Part shown: in pieces, positions 7,385 to 15,254 of the stretch
How the letters are laid out: each line of letters begins with the position of its first letter
Numbering within the stretch: position 1 is the first letter of the stretch
Source of the DNA: Streptomyces echinatus
GTDB lineage: Bacteria > Actinomycetota > Actinomycetes > Streptomycetales > Streptomycetaceae
Length of the DNA: 64,000 nucleotides
Reading direction: 5' to 3'
NCBI RefSeq assembly: GCF_014203595.1
Contig: NZ_JACHJK010000002.1
Coordinates: 62,001 to 126,000, forward strand
Program-made: the position numbers and the translations under genes
The notes under the pieces: generated by a model
Database searches by the model: none
The model's input: only the letters and a program-made list of their open reading frames with translations
What the model was told of the DNA's origin: nothing

Positions 7385-9103
7385 TCACGACTCGGTACCG
7401 CCCTGCTGGTCCTGCCGCTGATCGTCCTGCTGATTGTCCCGCTGCTGATCGGACGTCTCCTCCGGCTGCGGCTGGGAGGTCGGCTGCGGCTGCTGCGACG
7501 TCTGCCGGGGGCGCTCCGGGGTCTGCTGGGGCGGCTGCGGTGTCCGACGGGACCGCTCCGAGGTCGGCTGCGGCTGCTGGGAGGCCTGCCCCGGCTGCCC
7601 GCCGGTCGCGGAAGTGGGGGCGACGGGCGTGGACTGCAGCTGCGAACCCGACGCCGGCGGCTTCGGCGACTCCGAGGGCGGGTTCGGCGACTCCGACGGC
7701 GGCTTGGACGATGGTTTCGACGACTCGGGCTGCGGCGACTCCGACGGCTTCGGCTCCGTTGACTCCGGCTTAGGCTTGGACGACTCCGGTTTCGGCGACT
7801 CCCGCTTCGGCTTCGACGACTCCGGCTTGGGCTTGGACGGCTCGGGCTTCGGCTCCGATGACTCGGGCTCGGGCTTGGACGACTCCGGTTTCGGCGACTC
7901 CCGCTTCGGCTCCGATGACTCCGGCTTCGGCTCCGTTGACTTCGGCTTCGGCTTGGATGACTCGGGCTTCGGCTTGGACGACTCTGACGGCGTTTTCGAG
8001 GGCGGCCTGGACGACCCCGGCTTCTGTGACGCCGACGGTGACCTCGACGGTTGCGTGCCGGTCGGCCTCGGGGACGCGGACGGGGGCCCGGAGGACGGCG
8101 AGGGCGACACGGACGGCGTCGGCCGGTTCCACGGTTCCGGATGCTCGGGCGGCTTGGTGTCGTGATCACGGCGGCCCTGCTCGTCGCCGCGGTGCCGCCC
8201 CACCCACTCGTCGCGGTGCGGGTCGTAGAGCACGAAGACGGGCACCGGCGCGGGTGCCGGCCGCACCACGACGACGTTCCCCGGCCGGTAGGCCGGCCAG
8301 CTCTTCCCCACGATCCTGGGGGTGGTGCGCTGCGCGACCGGCGAGCCCAGCGGGTTGCCGCAGGCACAGCGCACCCGGGGCACGCCGTGCCCGTCGACCA
8401 GCACGGCCGTACCGGCCTGCAGGACGGACTGATAACCGGTGGCCGTACCGTTGCGGAACCCGTGGTTGGTCACCCAGGTGTCCGTACGCAGCTGTACGGG
8501 GGTGAGCGAGCGCAGGAAGGAGGGCACACCGGCGGGCCTCACACCGACCGTCCTGGCGAATGCCCGGTTCTTGGCCGGATCGGCCCGCAGGTACTTGACC
8601 TGCTTCTCGACATCGCAGCTGGCCGTCTGCCGGGTGCCGCCGTACAGGCCGGGTGCCCCGCCCTGCACACCGCGGACCTGCTCGGCCCGGCCCGTCGCCC
8701 CGCCGGAGGCGGAGGCGGAGGGCGTCTGCGGGGCGGAGACCTTCTGCGCGGTCGACTCCGTGAACGGGTCCGGCCCCACACTGTTGGCGGACTGCAGGAA
8801 TACTTCGCCGCCGGAGGAGGACCCACCGCCCAGGTGGGTGAAGACCAGTCCGAGCGTCACCGCGGCGGCCACGGCGGCGGTGAGCGCCGCCATGCGGGGC
8901 ACCGATGTCCACCACGGCCGGTCCGGCTCCCCGGGCCCCCGGCCGCCGCGCGGCGGCCCCGTGGGCGGCGGCCCGGACGGCGGCCGGGCGGAGCCCGACA
9001 GGGGGCCGGAGGGAGGGCCCGCGGCAGGGCCGGTGGGCGGACCGGAGGGCCGGCCGCTCGGAGGGCCGGAGGGTCGGCCGGAAGACGGTGGATCGACGCT
9101 CAC
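7385..9103 (-). CDS. DUF6777 membrane-anchored protein with a long Ser/Pro/Lys repeat tail
   Basis: A 572-residue protein of unknown function. A proline/glycine-rich cytoplasmic N-terminus (about 1-65) precedes one membrane segment (about 70-90, MAALTAAVAAAVTLGLVF). A DUF6777-type domain follows to about residue 310, with the CDVEKQVKYLRADPAKNRAFA motif and a CACGNPLG pair of cysteines. The last 250 or so residues are low complexity, dominated by SSKPKPE-like units and then by Gln/Pro/Thr. The GTG at 9103 has AAGAAGG upstream; longer versions only run into the divergent gene. The tail may span the cell wall or bind it. It lies next to the streptophobe and kinase genes. Confidence 0.75.
   Translation of the reverse strand: MSVDPPSSGRPSGPPSGRPSGPPTGPAAGPPSGPLSGSARPPSGPPPTGPPRGGRGPGEPDRPWWTSVPRMAALTAAVAAAVTLGLVFTHLGGGSSSGGEVFLQSANSVGPDPFTESTAQKVSAPQTPSASASGGATGRAEQVRGVQGGAPGLYGGTRQTASCDVEKQVKYLRADPAKNRAFARTVGVRPAGVPSFLRSLTPVQLRTDTWVTNHGFRNGTATGYQSVLQAGTAVLVDGHGVPRVRCACGNPLGSPVAQRTTPRIVGKSWPAYRPGNVVVVRPAPAPVPVFVLYDPHRDEWVGRHRGDEQGRRDHDTKPPEHPEPWNRPTPSVSPSPSSGPPSASPRPTGTQPSRSPSASQKPGSSRPPSKTPSESSKPKPESSKPKPKSTEPKPESSEPKRESPKPESSKPEPESSEPKPEPSKPKPESSKPKRESPKPESSKPKPESTEPKPSESPQPESSKPSSKPPSESPNPPSESPKPPASGSQLQSTPVAPTSATGGQPGQASQQPQPTSERSRRTPQPPQQTPERPRQTSQQPQPTSQPQPEETSDQQRDNQQDDQRQDQQGGTES
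7640..8080 (-). repeat. Degenerate repeats encoding the Ser-Lys-Pro tail
   Basis: Many near-copies of an 18-base unit such as GACGACTCCGGCTTCGGC (plus strand) inside the DUF6777 gene. They encode ESSKPKP-like repeats, and the unit number is likely to vary. Confidence 0.7.
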
Positions 9104-9264
9104 GAGGCCTTCTTCCCGTCGCGGTGCGCGGCATCTCGGAGACGAACCCGCCAAACCCTCCTTGATACGTATGCCAGCACTTTGACCCCATTGTGTGTCG
9201 CAGCACCGTACGGCCCGCAAGCGGACGCGGAGGCCGTCGGCGGGCGGAGCGCCCGGCCGCTGCT

Positions 9265-9270
9265 TAGCGT
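9265..9270 (+). promoter_or_regulatory. Leaderless -10 element of the streptophobe gene
   Basis: TAGCGT seven bases before the GTG at 9278, the same geometry as at the epoxide hydrolase. There is no ribosome-binding site. Confidence 0.5.
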
Positions 9271-9277
9271 GGCGAGC

Positions 9278-10546
9278 GTGAGCCACCCCACCGTCCCCGC
9301 GCGGCCCGCCGCCCGCCACGGCTGGGCGCCGGCCCTGGCCGCGGTGCTGACCGGCCTGGCCGTCATGGTCCTGGTGGCGACGCTGGGACTGCTGGCGGCC
9401 GGCGCCGCCGCGCTGCCGGACGGCGCGTTCCCCCGGGTGGTGGCCGCGACCGTGGTCACCGCCGTCGGCGGCAGCGTGGACATCACGGGCGACGCCGGTG
9501 TGTTCGCCGAGACGCGAGCCGACCTCACCGCGCTCCCGCTGTCGGTGACGCTGGTCGGGGCCCTGGTGCTGGGTGCGGGCTTTCTGCGCCCGCTGCGGTA
9601 CCGGGCGGTGGCCTCGGCCCGGGAGCTGGCCGGCTGGGCGGCCCGGATCGCGGTGCTGTGGCTGGCGGCGCTGACCGGTCTGGCGTTCGCCGCCCGGCAG
9701 ACCTTCGCGCTGGACGTGGGCAGCGGGACCCTCGGCGATCTGACCGGTCTGCTGGACGCGACGCCGCGGGTCGGGTTCACCGCCGATGTGCCGCTGACCG
9801 TGCTGTTCGGGCTGCTGTGGCTGGCCGGCACGCTGCTGGTGGCGCTGCTGGTGGCGCGCGGCGCTCCCCTGCCGGGACGGCTGCTGCGCCGGCAGGAGGC
9901 GGTGCGCCCGGCGGCGCACGCGATGCTGGAGCTGATCCTCGCCTACGTCCTCATCGGCGTCGTCGCCACGCTGATCGCGGCGGCGGCCCACGGGCACGTC
10001 GCCGCGATGTTCGCGCTGCTCCTGCTCGGGCTGCCCAACCTGGTCTGGCTGGCCGTGACCGTCGGCCTGGGGGCGACCTGGCACGGCCGGGTGGAGGGGC
10101 CGTTCGGCCTGCCCGTGCCGCATGTGCTGGACGCCGTCCTGCGCACTCCCGACGTGTCCGCGCTCAACCTCCGTTCGCTCACCGCCTACGACGGCCGGAT
10201 GTGGTGGCTGGTGGTCGTGGACGCCGTCCTGCTGCTCGTCGTGGCCTTCCGGATGGCCGTCCGCTCACCGGCCCGGGTCCGGCTCTGGCAGCATGCCCTG
10301 CACCTGGCCGTGGCGCTGGCGCTGAACGTGCTGATGATGTGCCTGACGGGCCGCGTGTCGGTGCACTTCGGAATGTCCCTGCTCGGCATCGGGGACCTGG
10401 GCGGGGGTCTGTCCGGGGAGCTGTTCCTCGATCCGCGGTTGTGGCAGGCGGTGGGCCTGGGCGCGCTGTGGGGACTGGCGACCGGCTTCCTGGGCGGCTT
10501 GCCGGCCCGGTGGGTACGGCGCCGCCGGGCCGTGCACGCCCGTTAG
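9278..10546 (+). CDS. Streptophobe-family polytopic membrane protein
   Basis: A 422-residue integral membrane protein with about ten hydrophobic segments, matching the Streptomyces-specific 'streptophobe' family, whose function is unknown. Visible landmarks are TLGLLAAGAAALPDGAFPRVVA in the first segment and loop, a central LTVLFGLLWLAGTLLVALLVARGAPLPG, and the C-terminal FMGGLPARW-like end (FLGGLPARWVRRRR). The GTG at 9278 is chosen because of the TAGCGT element seven bases upstream. It is divergent from the DUF6777 gene and converges on the kinase gene with 12 bases between stops. Families of this kind often sit near FHA and kinase genes, which suggests an envelope role. Confidence 0.82.
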   Translation: MSHPTVPARPAARHGWAPALAAVLTGLAVMVLVATLGLLAAGAAALPDGAFPRVVAATVVTAVGGSVDITGDAGVFAETRADLTALPLSVTLVGALVLGAGFLRPLRYRAVASARELAGWAARIAVLWLAALTGLAFAARQTFALDVGSGTLGDLTGLLDATPRVGFTADVPLTVLFGLLWLAGTLLVALLVARGAPLPGRLLRRQEAVRPAAHAMLELILAYVLIGVVATLIAAAAHGHVAAMFALLLLGLPNLVWLAVTVGLGATWHGRVEGPFGLPVPHVLDAVLRTPDVSALNLRSLTAYDGRMWWLVVVDAVLLLVVAFRMAVRSPARVRLWQHALHLAVALALNVLMMCLTGRVSVHFGMSLLGIGDLGGGLSGELFLDPRLWQAVGLGALWGLATGFLGGLPARWVRRRRAVHAR

Positions 10547-10558
10547 GCCCGCACGGCC

Positions 10559-11533
10559 TCAGTCCCCCGGGAACACCGGCGCGGCCCACCGCGGGGGACG
10601 GTGGACCTCGGTGGGTGCCGTGGGACCGGGCTCCGGGTCCGTGCCGCCGGCCGCCGGCGCCGCCAGTGCCGTGCGCAGGGCGGCGACGAAGGCGAGGCAG
10701 GTGTCGTGACGGGCGTCCGGGGCCTTGGCCAGGGCGGTGGCGAAGACGGGGTCGACGGCCGCGGCGAGTTCGGGCCGGGCCGCGCTCGGCGGTGGCGGAT
10801 CGTCGTACTGGTGGGCCCACAGCAGGGCCATGTCGTCGTCGCGCTGGAACGGGGGCCGGCCGGTGAGGGTCTCGTAGACGACGCAGGCCAGGCCGTAGAC
10901 GTCGCAGCGGCCGTCGACCGGGCGGCCGGAGATCTGCTCCGGGGAGACGTAGTCGAGGGTGCCGACGAACTGGCCGACGCTGGTGAACCCGGTCAGGGAC
11001 AGCGACTTCTTGGTGAGCCCGAAGTCGGTGAGGTACACGTGCTCGGGATGGTCGCTGTCGGTGCCCTCGGCGACCAGGATGTTGCCGGGCTTGACGTCCC
11101 GGTGGACCAGACCGTGCTCGTGCGCGGCGTCCAGGGCCGAGGCCACCTGGGCGGCGATCCGCACCGCGTCGGCGGGCGGCAGCGGGCCGCGCTCGTCGAG
11201 GAGGTGGCGCAGGTCGCTGCCGGAGACGTACCGCATGGCGATGTAGAGCACTCCGTCGGTCTCGCCGGCCTCGAAGACGGGCACGATGTGCGGGTGGTCG
11301 AGCGAGGCGGCCACCTGGGACTCATGGATGAAACGGCCGCGGAAGGTGTCGTTGCGGGCCAGTTCCGGGGCGAGCAGTTTGAGGGCGACCGTGCGGTCCA
11401 GGCGCAGGTCGTGGGCGCGGTACACGACGGCCATGCCGCCGCGCCCGACCTCGCTCTCGATACGGTAGCCCGCCACCTGCCGGCCGACCAGTTCCGAGGG
11501 CCGGCCGGAGAACAGGCCGGTCCCGCTCGTCAT
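10559..11533 (-). CDS. Serine/threonine protein kinase (PknB-type, soluble)
   Basis: A 324-residue Hanks-type kinase. The glycine loop is GRGGMA (30-35), the ATP-binding lysine is K52 in VALKLL, the catalytic loop is HRDVKPGN (144-151) and the metal motif DFG is at 170-172. The activation loop runs to GTLDYVSPEQ and contains several threonines. There is no membrane segment or PASTA domain; a short Pro/Thr-rich tail follows. The gene overlaps the SH3-like gene by ATGA and is third in an operon headed by an FHA-ABC transporter. By analogy with PknF and Rv1747 of mycobacteria, the FHA domains are the likely substrate or docking site. Confidence 0.93.
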   Translation of the reverse strand: MTSGTGLFSGRPSELVGRQVAGYRIESEVGRGGMAVVYRAHDLRLDRTVALKLLAPELARNDTFRGRFIHESQVAASLDHPHIVPVFEAGETDGVLYIAMRYVSGSDLRHLLDERGPLPPADAVRIAAQVASALDAAHEHGLVHRDVKPGNILVAEGTDSDHPEHVYLTDFGLTKKSLSLTGFTSVGQFVGTLDYVSPEQISGRPVDGRCDVYGLACVVYETLTGRPPFQRDDDMALLWAHQYDDPPPPSAARPELAAAVDPVFATALAKAPDARHDTCLAFVAALRTALAAPAAGGTDPEPGPTAPTEVHRPPRWAAPVFPGD

Positions 11534-12075
11534 CAGCGCTCACCCTCGGGCGCGGCCGGCCGGGTGGGGGCGTGCCCGGTCTCCCGCACGCCGGTGACCG
11601 TCCGGTCGGTGGCGTAGGTGCTCAGCCGCCGTCCGTCGCCGTACATCCACCGTTCCTCCCGCGGGTCGTACAGCCACATGGACTCGCCGTCGATCACCAG
11701 CCCGATCCGCAGGCCTTGGGTGCGGGTCTCGAACTCCTGCCCGTCCAGGGCGCCGGACGCCAGCGCCTCCACGGCGGCCCGGTAGTCGGCGAGCGCCTGT
11801 TCGGCGCGGGCCAGCAGGGGCCGCGGGTCGGCGGTGGTCTCGGGGCCGCCGGCGGCGGGCGGGTCACCGGGTACGGCGACGAGGACGCGGCCGTCGACCC
11901 AGGCGGCCCAGCCGTTGGCGCAGCGGATGTACCCCCAGTCGCCGCGCCGCTCCATGAGTTCCACGGGCAGCAGCGGGTCCAGGGGCGCCGTGGGCCGCGC
12001 CGGGTCCGGGCCCTCCCAGGCGGGCATGCCGTGCGGCGGTACGACATGTGTGGGGCGGAATCCGCGAGAGGTCAT
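11533..12075 (-). CDS. SH3-like domain hypothetical protein in the kinase operon
   Basis: A 180-residue protein with no signal peptide that I can assign only in part. Residues 35-70 (LLPVELMERRGDWGYIRCANGWAAWVDGRVLV) look like a small SH3-type beta barrel. A helical stretch about 85-125 (RPLLARAEQALADYRAAVEAL) follows. The rest, with LVIDGESMWLYDPREERWMYG, resembles a WxYD-type segment found after kinase or FHA genes. It is sandwiched between the FHA-ABC gene (7-base gap) and the kinase (4-base overlap), so it is probably a regulatory partner of the pair. It may bind a phosphorylated or peptide ligand; this is inference. Confidence 0.72.
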   Translation of the reverse strand: MTSRGFRPTHVVPPHGMPAWEGPDPARPTAPLDPLLPVELMERRGDWGYIRCANGWAAWVDGRVLVAVPGDPPAAGGPETTADPRPLLARAEQALADYRAAVEALASGALDGQEFETRTQGLRIGLVIDGESMWLYDPREERWMYGDGRRLSTYATDRTVTGVRETGHAPTRPAAPEGER

Positions 12076-12082
12076 CGCCTGC

Positions 12083-14422
12083 CTACTTCCGCATCACGGC
12101 CGGCTCCTGCCGGCGCAGCAGCCGGGCGACCACCAGGCCGTAGAGCGCGGACAGCACCAGCAGCATGGTGATGTCGAGCAGCCAGACGTCCGTCGCGTGC
12201 CGGAACAGGGGGTCGGCGGAGAGGTTCCCGGGGACGATCCGGGACAGGCCGACGGTGCCGGCCATGGCGCCGAGCGCCCAGCGGGAGGGCACGAGCCAGG
12301 ACAGCTGTTCCAGGCCGGGCACCCCGTCGAGGGTGAGCAGGGCCCCGCAGAAGACGACCTGGACGATGGCGAGCAGCACCAGCAGCGGCATCGTCAGCTC
12401 CTCCTTGCGGACCAGCGCGGAAACCAGCAGGCCGAGCATCATCGCCGTGAACGCCAGCAGGGCCACGGCCAGGGTGATCTCGGCGAGCGGCGGCAGCAGG
12501 ACGCCCCGGCCGTCCGGGGCGTTCAGATCGACGCCGAGCAGGGCGACCAGGGTGAGCACGACGGCCTGGGCGACGGTGACCGTGCCGAGCACCACGACCT
12601 TGGACACCAGGTATCCGGATCTGGGCAGGCCGACGGCGCGTTCCCGCCGGTATACGGCGCGTTCCTTGACCAGTTCGCGCACCGCGTTGGCGGCGCCGGT
12701 GAGCACCGCGCCGACGCAGAGGATGAGCAGCGCGTTCATCGCGGTGTCCCGGGTGAGCCGGCCGCCTGCCAGGGCCCGGGCCATGGCGCCCATCACGAAC
12801 GGCAGGGCGATCATGACGATCAGGAAGGTGCGGTCGGCGCTCAGGACGGCCGTGTAGCGGCGGACCAGGGTGGCGACCTGGGCGCCCCAGCGGCGCGGGC
12901 GGGGCGGCGGCACCGGGGGGACGGGAGCGGGGCCGGGGTGGTGCGGCTGGGTGGTGGCGTCGGTGACGTAGCGCCGGTGGAACGGCGAGGCGCGGTACTC
13001 CTTGCCCCAGTCCCGGTCCCGGTCCCGGTCGAACGCCTCGAAGGCCTCCGGCCAGTGCGCGAAGCCGAAGAAGGCGAGGGTGCCGCCGGGCGGCCCGTAG
13101 TAGGCGATCTTGCCGCCGGGGGCCAGGACGAGGAGCCGGTCGCAGACGTCCAGGCTGAGCACGCTGTGCGTGACCACGACGACCGTGTGGCCGTCGTCGG
13201 CGAGGCCGCGCAGCATGTGCATCACGGAGCGGTCCATGCCGGGGTCGAGGCCGGAGGTGGGCTCGTCCAGGAAGAGCAGTGAGGGCTTGGTGAGCAGTTC
13301 CAGGGCGACGCTGACCCGCTTGCGCTGCCCGCCGGAGAGGGTGTGCACGGGCCGCTCGGCGCACTGCTCCAGGCCGAGTTCGCGCAGGACCTCGGCGGTG
13401 CGGGCGCGCCGCTCGGCCGGGGCGGTGTCCTCGGGGAAGCGCAGTTCGGCGGCGTAGCCGAGGGCGGCGCGGACGGCGAGCTGGGGGTGCAGGATGTCGT
13501 CCTGCGGGACCAGGCCGATGCGCTGGCGCAGTTCGGCGTAGTCCCGGTAGAGGTCGCGGCCGTCGTACAGGACGGTGCCGCGGTCGGCGGGCCGCTGGCC
13601 GGTGAGGGCGTTGAGCAGCGTGGACTTTCCGGATCCGCTCGGTCCGACCACCGCGAGCAGGCACTTCTCCCGCACCGGGAACGACACGTTGTCCAGCAGG
13701 ACCGTCCGGCCGCCGTCGGCGGTGACGGTGAGTTCCTGGACGTCGAGGCAGATCTCGCCGGTGTCGACATACTCCTGGAGTTCGTCGCCGACCAGGCAGA
13801 ACGCGGAGTGCCCGATGCCGATGATGTCTCCGGGGCCGACCGCGGACAGGGTGACGGGCCGGCCGTTGAGGTAGGTGCCGTTGTGGCTGCCGAGGTCGGC
13901 TATCTCGAAGCTTCCGTCCGCGTGGGCGCGCAGTTCGGCGTGGCTGCGGGAGACGACCAGGTCGTCCACGACGAGGTCGTTGTCGGGGGCGCGGCCGATC
14001 CGTATGGTCCGGGCGGGCAGCGGGCGCACGCTGGTGGGTCTGCGGAAGGTGCCGGTCAGCTCGGGCTGGGAGACGGCGGCGGGACGGTCCGGGGCGGGTT
14101 CGGGGGCGTCGGACAGGACGGCGCGGGGGCCGTCGGCGGGGTTGCCGAAGCGGATCACGCTGCCGGGCCGGACCTGGCGCTGCCGGATCTTGTGGCCGTC
14201 GGCGTAGGTGCCGTTGGTGCTGTCCCGGTCCACGACGGTCCAGTGGCCGTCGTCGCAGCGCAGCACGGCGTGGTGCCACGAGACCCGGACGTCGTCGAAG
14301 ACGATGTCGCTCAACGGGTCGCGTCCGATGAGGTAGTCGTGGCTCGGGAACATCACGGTGGAGCCCGTCTCCGTCTCCAGGACGAGGTCGGGCGCAGTCG
14401 GCAGGACCGGCCGGTCAGCCAT
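12083..14422 (-). CDS. FHA-domain ABC transporter, ATPase and permease fused (Rv1747-like)
   Basis: A 779-residue protein with two FHA domains: about 20-95 (IGRDPLSDIVFDD, SWHH, DSTNGTY) and 140-215 (IGRAPDNDLVVDD, SRSH, SHNGTYLNG). An ABCG-type ATPase follows (about 225-460) with Walker A GPSGSGKS, signature LSGGQRKR and Walker B LLFLDEPTSGLD. The last 250 residues carry an ABC-2 permease of about six membrane segments. The order is that of Mycobacterium tuberculosis Rv1747, an exporter controlled by phosphothreonine-dependent FHA binding and kinase PknF. It heads the operon with the SH3-like and kinase genes. The substrate is unknown; Rv1747 is linked to cell-wall components. Confidence 0.93.
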   Translation of the reverse strand: MADRPVLPTAPDLVLETETGSTVMFPSHDYLIGRDPLSDIVFDDVRVSWHHAVLRCDDGHWTVVDRDSTNGTYADGHKIRQRQVRPGSVIRFGNPADGPRAVLSDAPEPAPDRPAAVSQPELTGTFRRPTSVRPLPARTIRIGRAPDNDLVVDDLVVSRSHAELRAHADGSFEIADLGSHNGTYLNGRPVTLSAVGPGDIIGIGHSAFCLVGDELQEYVDTGEICLDVQELTVTADGGRTVLLDNVSFPVREKCLLAVVGPSGSGKSTLLNALTGQRPADRGTVLYDGRDLYRDYAELRQRIGLVPQDDILHPQLAVRAALGYAAELRFPEDTAPAERRARTAEVLRELGLEQCAERPVHTLSGGQRKRVSVALELLTKPSLLFLDEPTSGLDPGMDRSVMHMLRGLADDGHTVVVVTHSVLSLDVCDRLLVLAPGGKIAYYGPPGGTLAFFGFAHWPEAFEAFDRDRDRDWGKEYRASPFHRRYVTDATTQPHHPGPAPVPPVPPPRPRRWGAQVATLVRRYTAVLSADRTFLIVMIALPFVMGAMARALAGGRLTRDTAMNALLILCVGAVLTGAANAVRELVKERAVYRRERAVGLPRSGYLVSKVVVLGTVTVAQAVVLTLVALLGVDLNAPDGRGVLLPPLAEITLAVALLAFTAMMLGLLVSALVRKEELTMPLLVLLAIVQVVFCGALLTLDGVPGLEQLSWLVPSRWALGAMAGTVGLSRIVPGNLSADPLFRHATDVWLLDITMLLVLSALYGLVVARLLRRQEPAVMRK

Positions 14423-14429
14423 GCCCGAA

Positions 14430-14435
14430 ATTCTA
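14430..14435 (-). promoter_or_regulatory. Leaderless -10 element of the FHA-ABC/kinase operon
   Basis: On the minus strand TAGAAT lies seven bases before the ATG at 14422 with no ribosome-binding site. It marks the likely promoter of the three-gene operon. Confidence 0.6.
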
Positions 14436-14481
14436 CCGATTCGTAGGGTTCTGTGCCCCGCGCGGCGGCCGGGGCCGGCGG

Positions 14482-14892
14482 TCAGGCGACGGGTACGACG
14501 AGCACCGGAGCGGTCCGCTGCATGCGCAGCGCGTCGACGGACTCGGCGAGCAGCTCGTACTCGGTGGTGTCGTCGCCGGTGGCGATCCGCACCAGTCGTC
14601 CCGCGGCCAACTCGTCGGCGACCAGTTCCTGTCGGGCCGGGTCACCGCACCAGGCGCGCAGTACGGCCGGCACGTCGGGCACGGTGTTCCCGACCGGGAC
14701 GAGCGAGCTCGGCGGGAAGTGTCCGGCCTCGGGCTGCGGGTCGAGACGGTCGGCGATCCAGCTCGCGCGGTCGCGCAGCCACCACAGGGCAAGGGCCAGG
14801 GTGGGCGCGCGGTAGGTGCCGAGGGGCACTCCGATGCGCCGGCCGCCGCAGGTGCCGTACGCGGTGACATGGCACAGGAATTCGTCGTGCAT
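14482..14892 (-). CDS. Hypothetical protein
   Basis: A 136-residue protein I do not recognise. It starts with ATG at 14892, five bases after GGGGAG; an in-frame GTG six bases upstream is less well placed. It has two cysteines in CHVTAYGTCGG near the start, a Trp-rich stretch (LALWWLRDRASWIADRL) and an acidic C-terminal half ending in a hydrophobic VLVVPVA. No signal peptide or membrane segment is evident. It is followed, in the same direction, by the FHA-ABC operon 46 bases on, which has its own promoter. Confidence 0.6.
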   Translation of the reverse strand: MHDEFLCHVTAYGTCGGRRIGVPLGTYRAPTLALALWWLRDRASWIADRLDPQPEAGHFPPSSLVPVGNTVPDVPAVLRAWCGDPARQELVADELAAGRLVRIATGDDTTEYELLAESVDALRMQRTAPVLVVPVA

Positions 14893-15254
14893 GCACACTC
14901 CCCGTCGCGCCGTTCGCCTGTCGGCCGGCCTCGCTTTCGGTGTGGCTCATGTGCGGTGCGTGATCGGGTCTTCGCTGGAAGTGAAGCCCTCCCTGTCGAG
15001 TATGTTCACTACTGAATCACTGTCACCATGTCTTTCCAGCCAGTCTCTTGGCATATTCAGGGCAGCCAGTGGCCGAAACACGGCGGCCGAGACCGTGCCC
15101 GGGGGCGATCCAGTGGCCGCAGGGCGCCGGGCACGGCGGTCGCACGCACGCGACGGGACCGCGGGAGCCGGCGCGGACGGTTTCCACGACCGGGTGCCCG
15201 CGGGTGCGTGACGGCCGGGAGGCGCGGGGGGTGCCGCGGCTCCCGGCGAACGTC
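14893..15254. other. Intergenic stretch with an island of lower GC
   Basis: A 360-base gap between a hypothetical gene and an aldo/keto reductase gene, both on the minus strand. From about 14985 to 15070 the GC content falls to near 50 percent, unusual here. A 35-codon minus-strand frame, 15054-14947, begins MPRDWLERHGDSDSVVN and uses many codons that are rare in Streptomyces. It has no ribosome-binding site, so I do not call it a gene. The rest is GC-rich and holds nothing I can identify. Confidence 0.5.

Noticed and set aside
12072..14279. A 735-codon frame overlapping the FHA-ABC gene
   Set aside because: It is Arg/Pro-rich sequence from another frame of the clear transporter gene, with no domain.
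14642..14950. An alternative minus-strand gene beginning MSHTESEAGRQ
   Set aside because: It runs out of frame over the better-supported hypothetical gene, turns Arg-rich and lacks conserved content.
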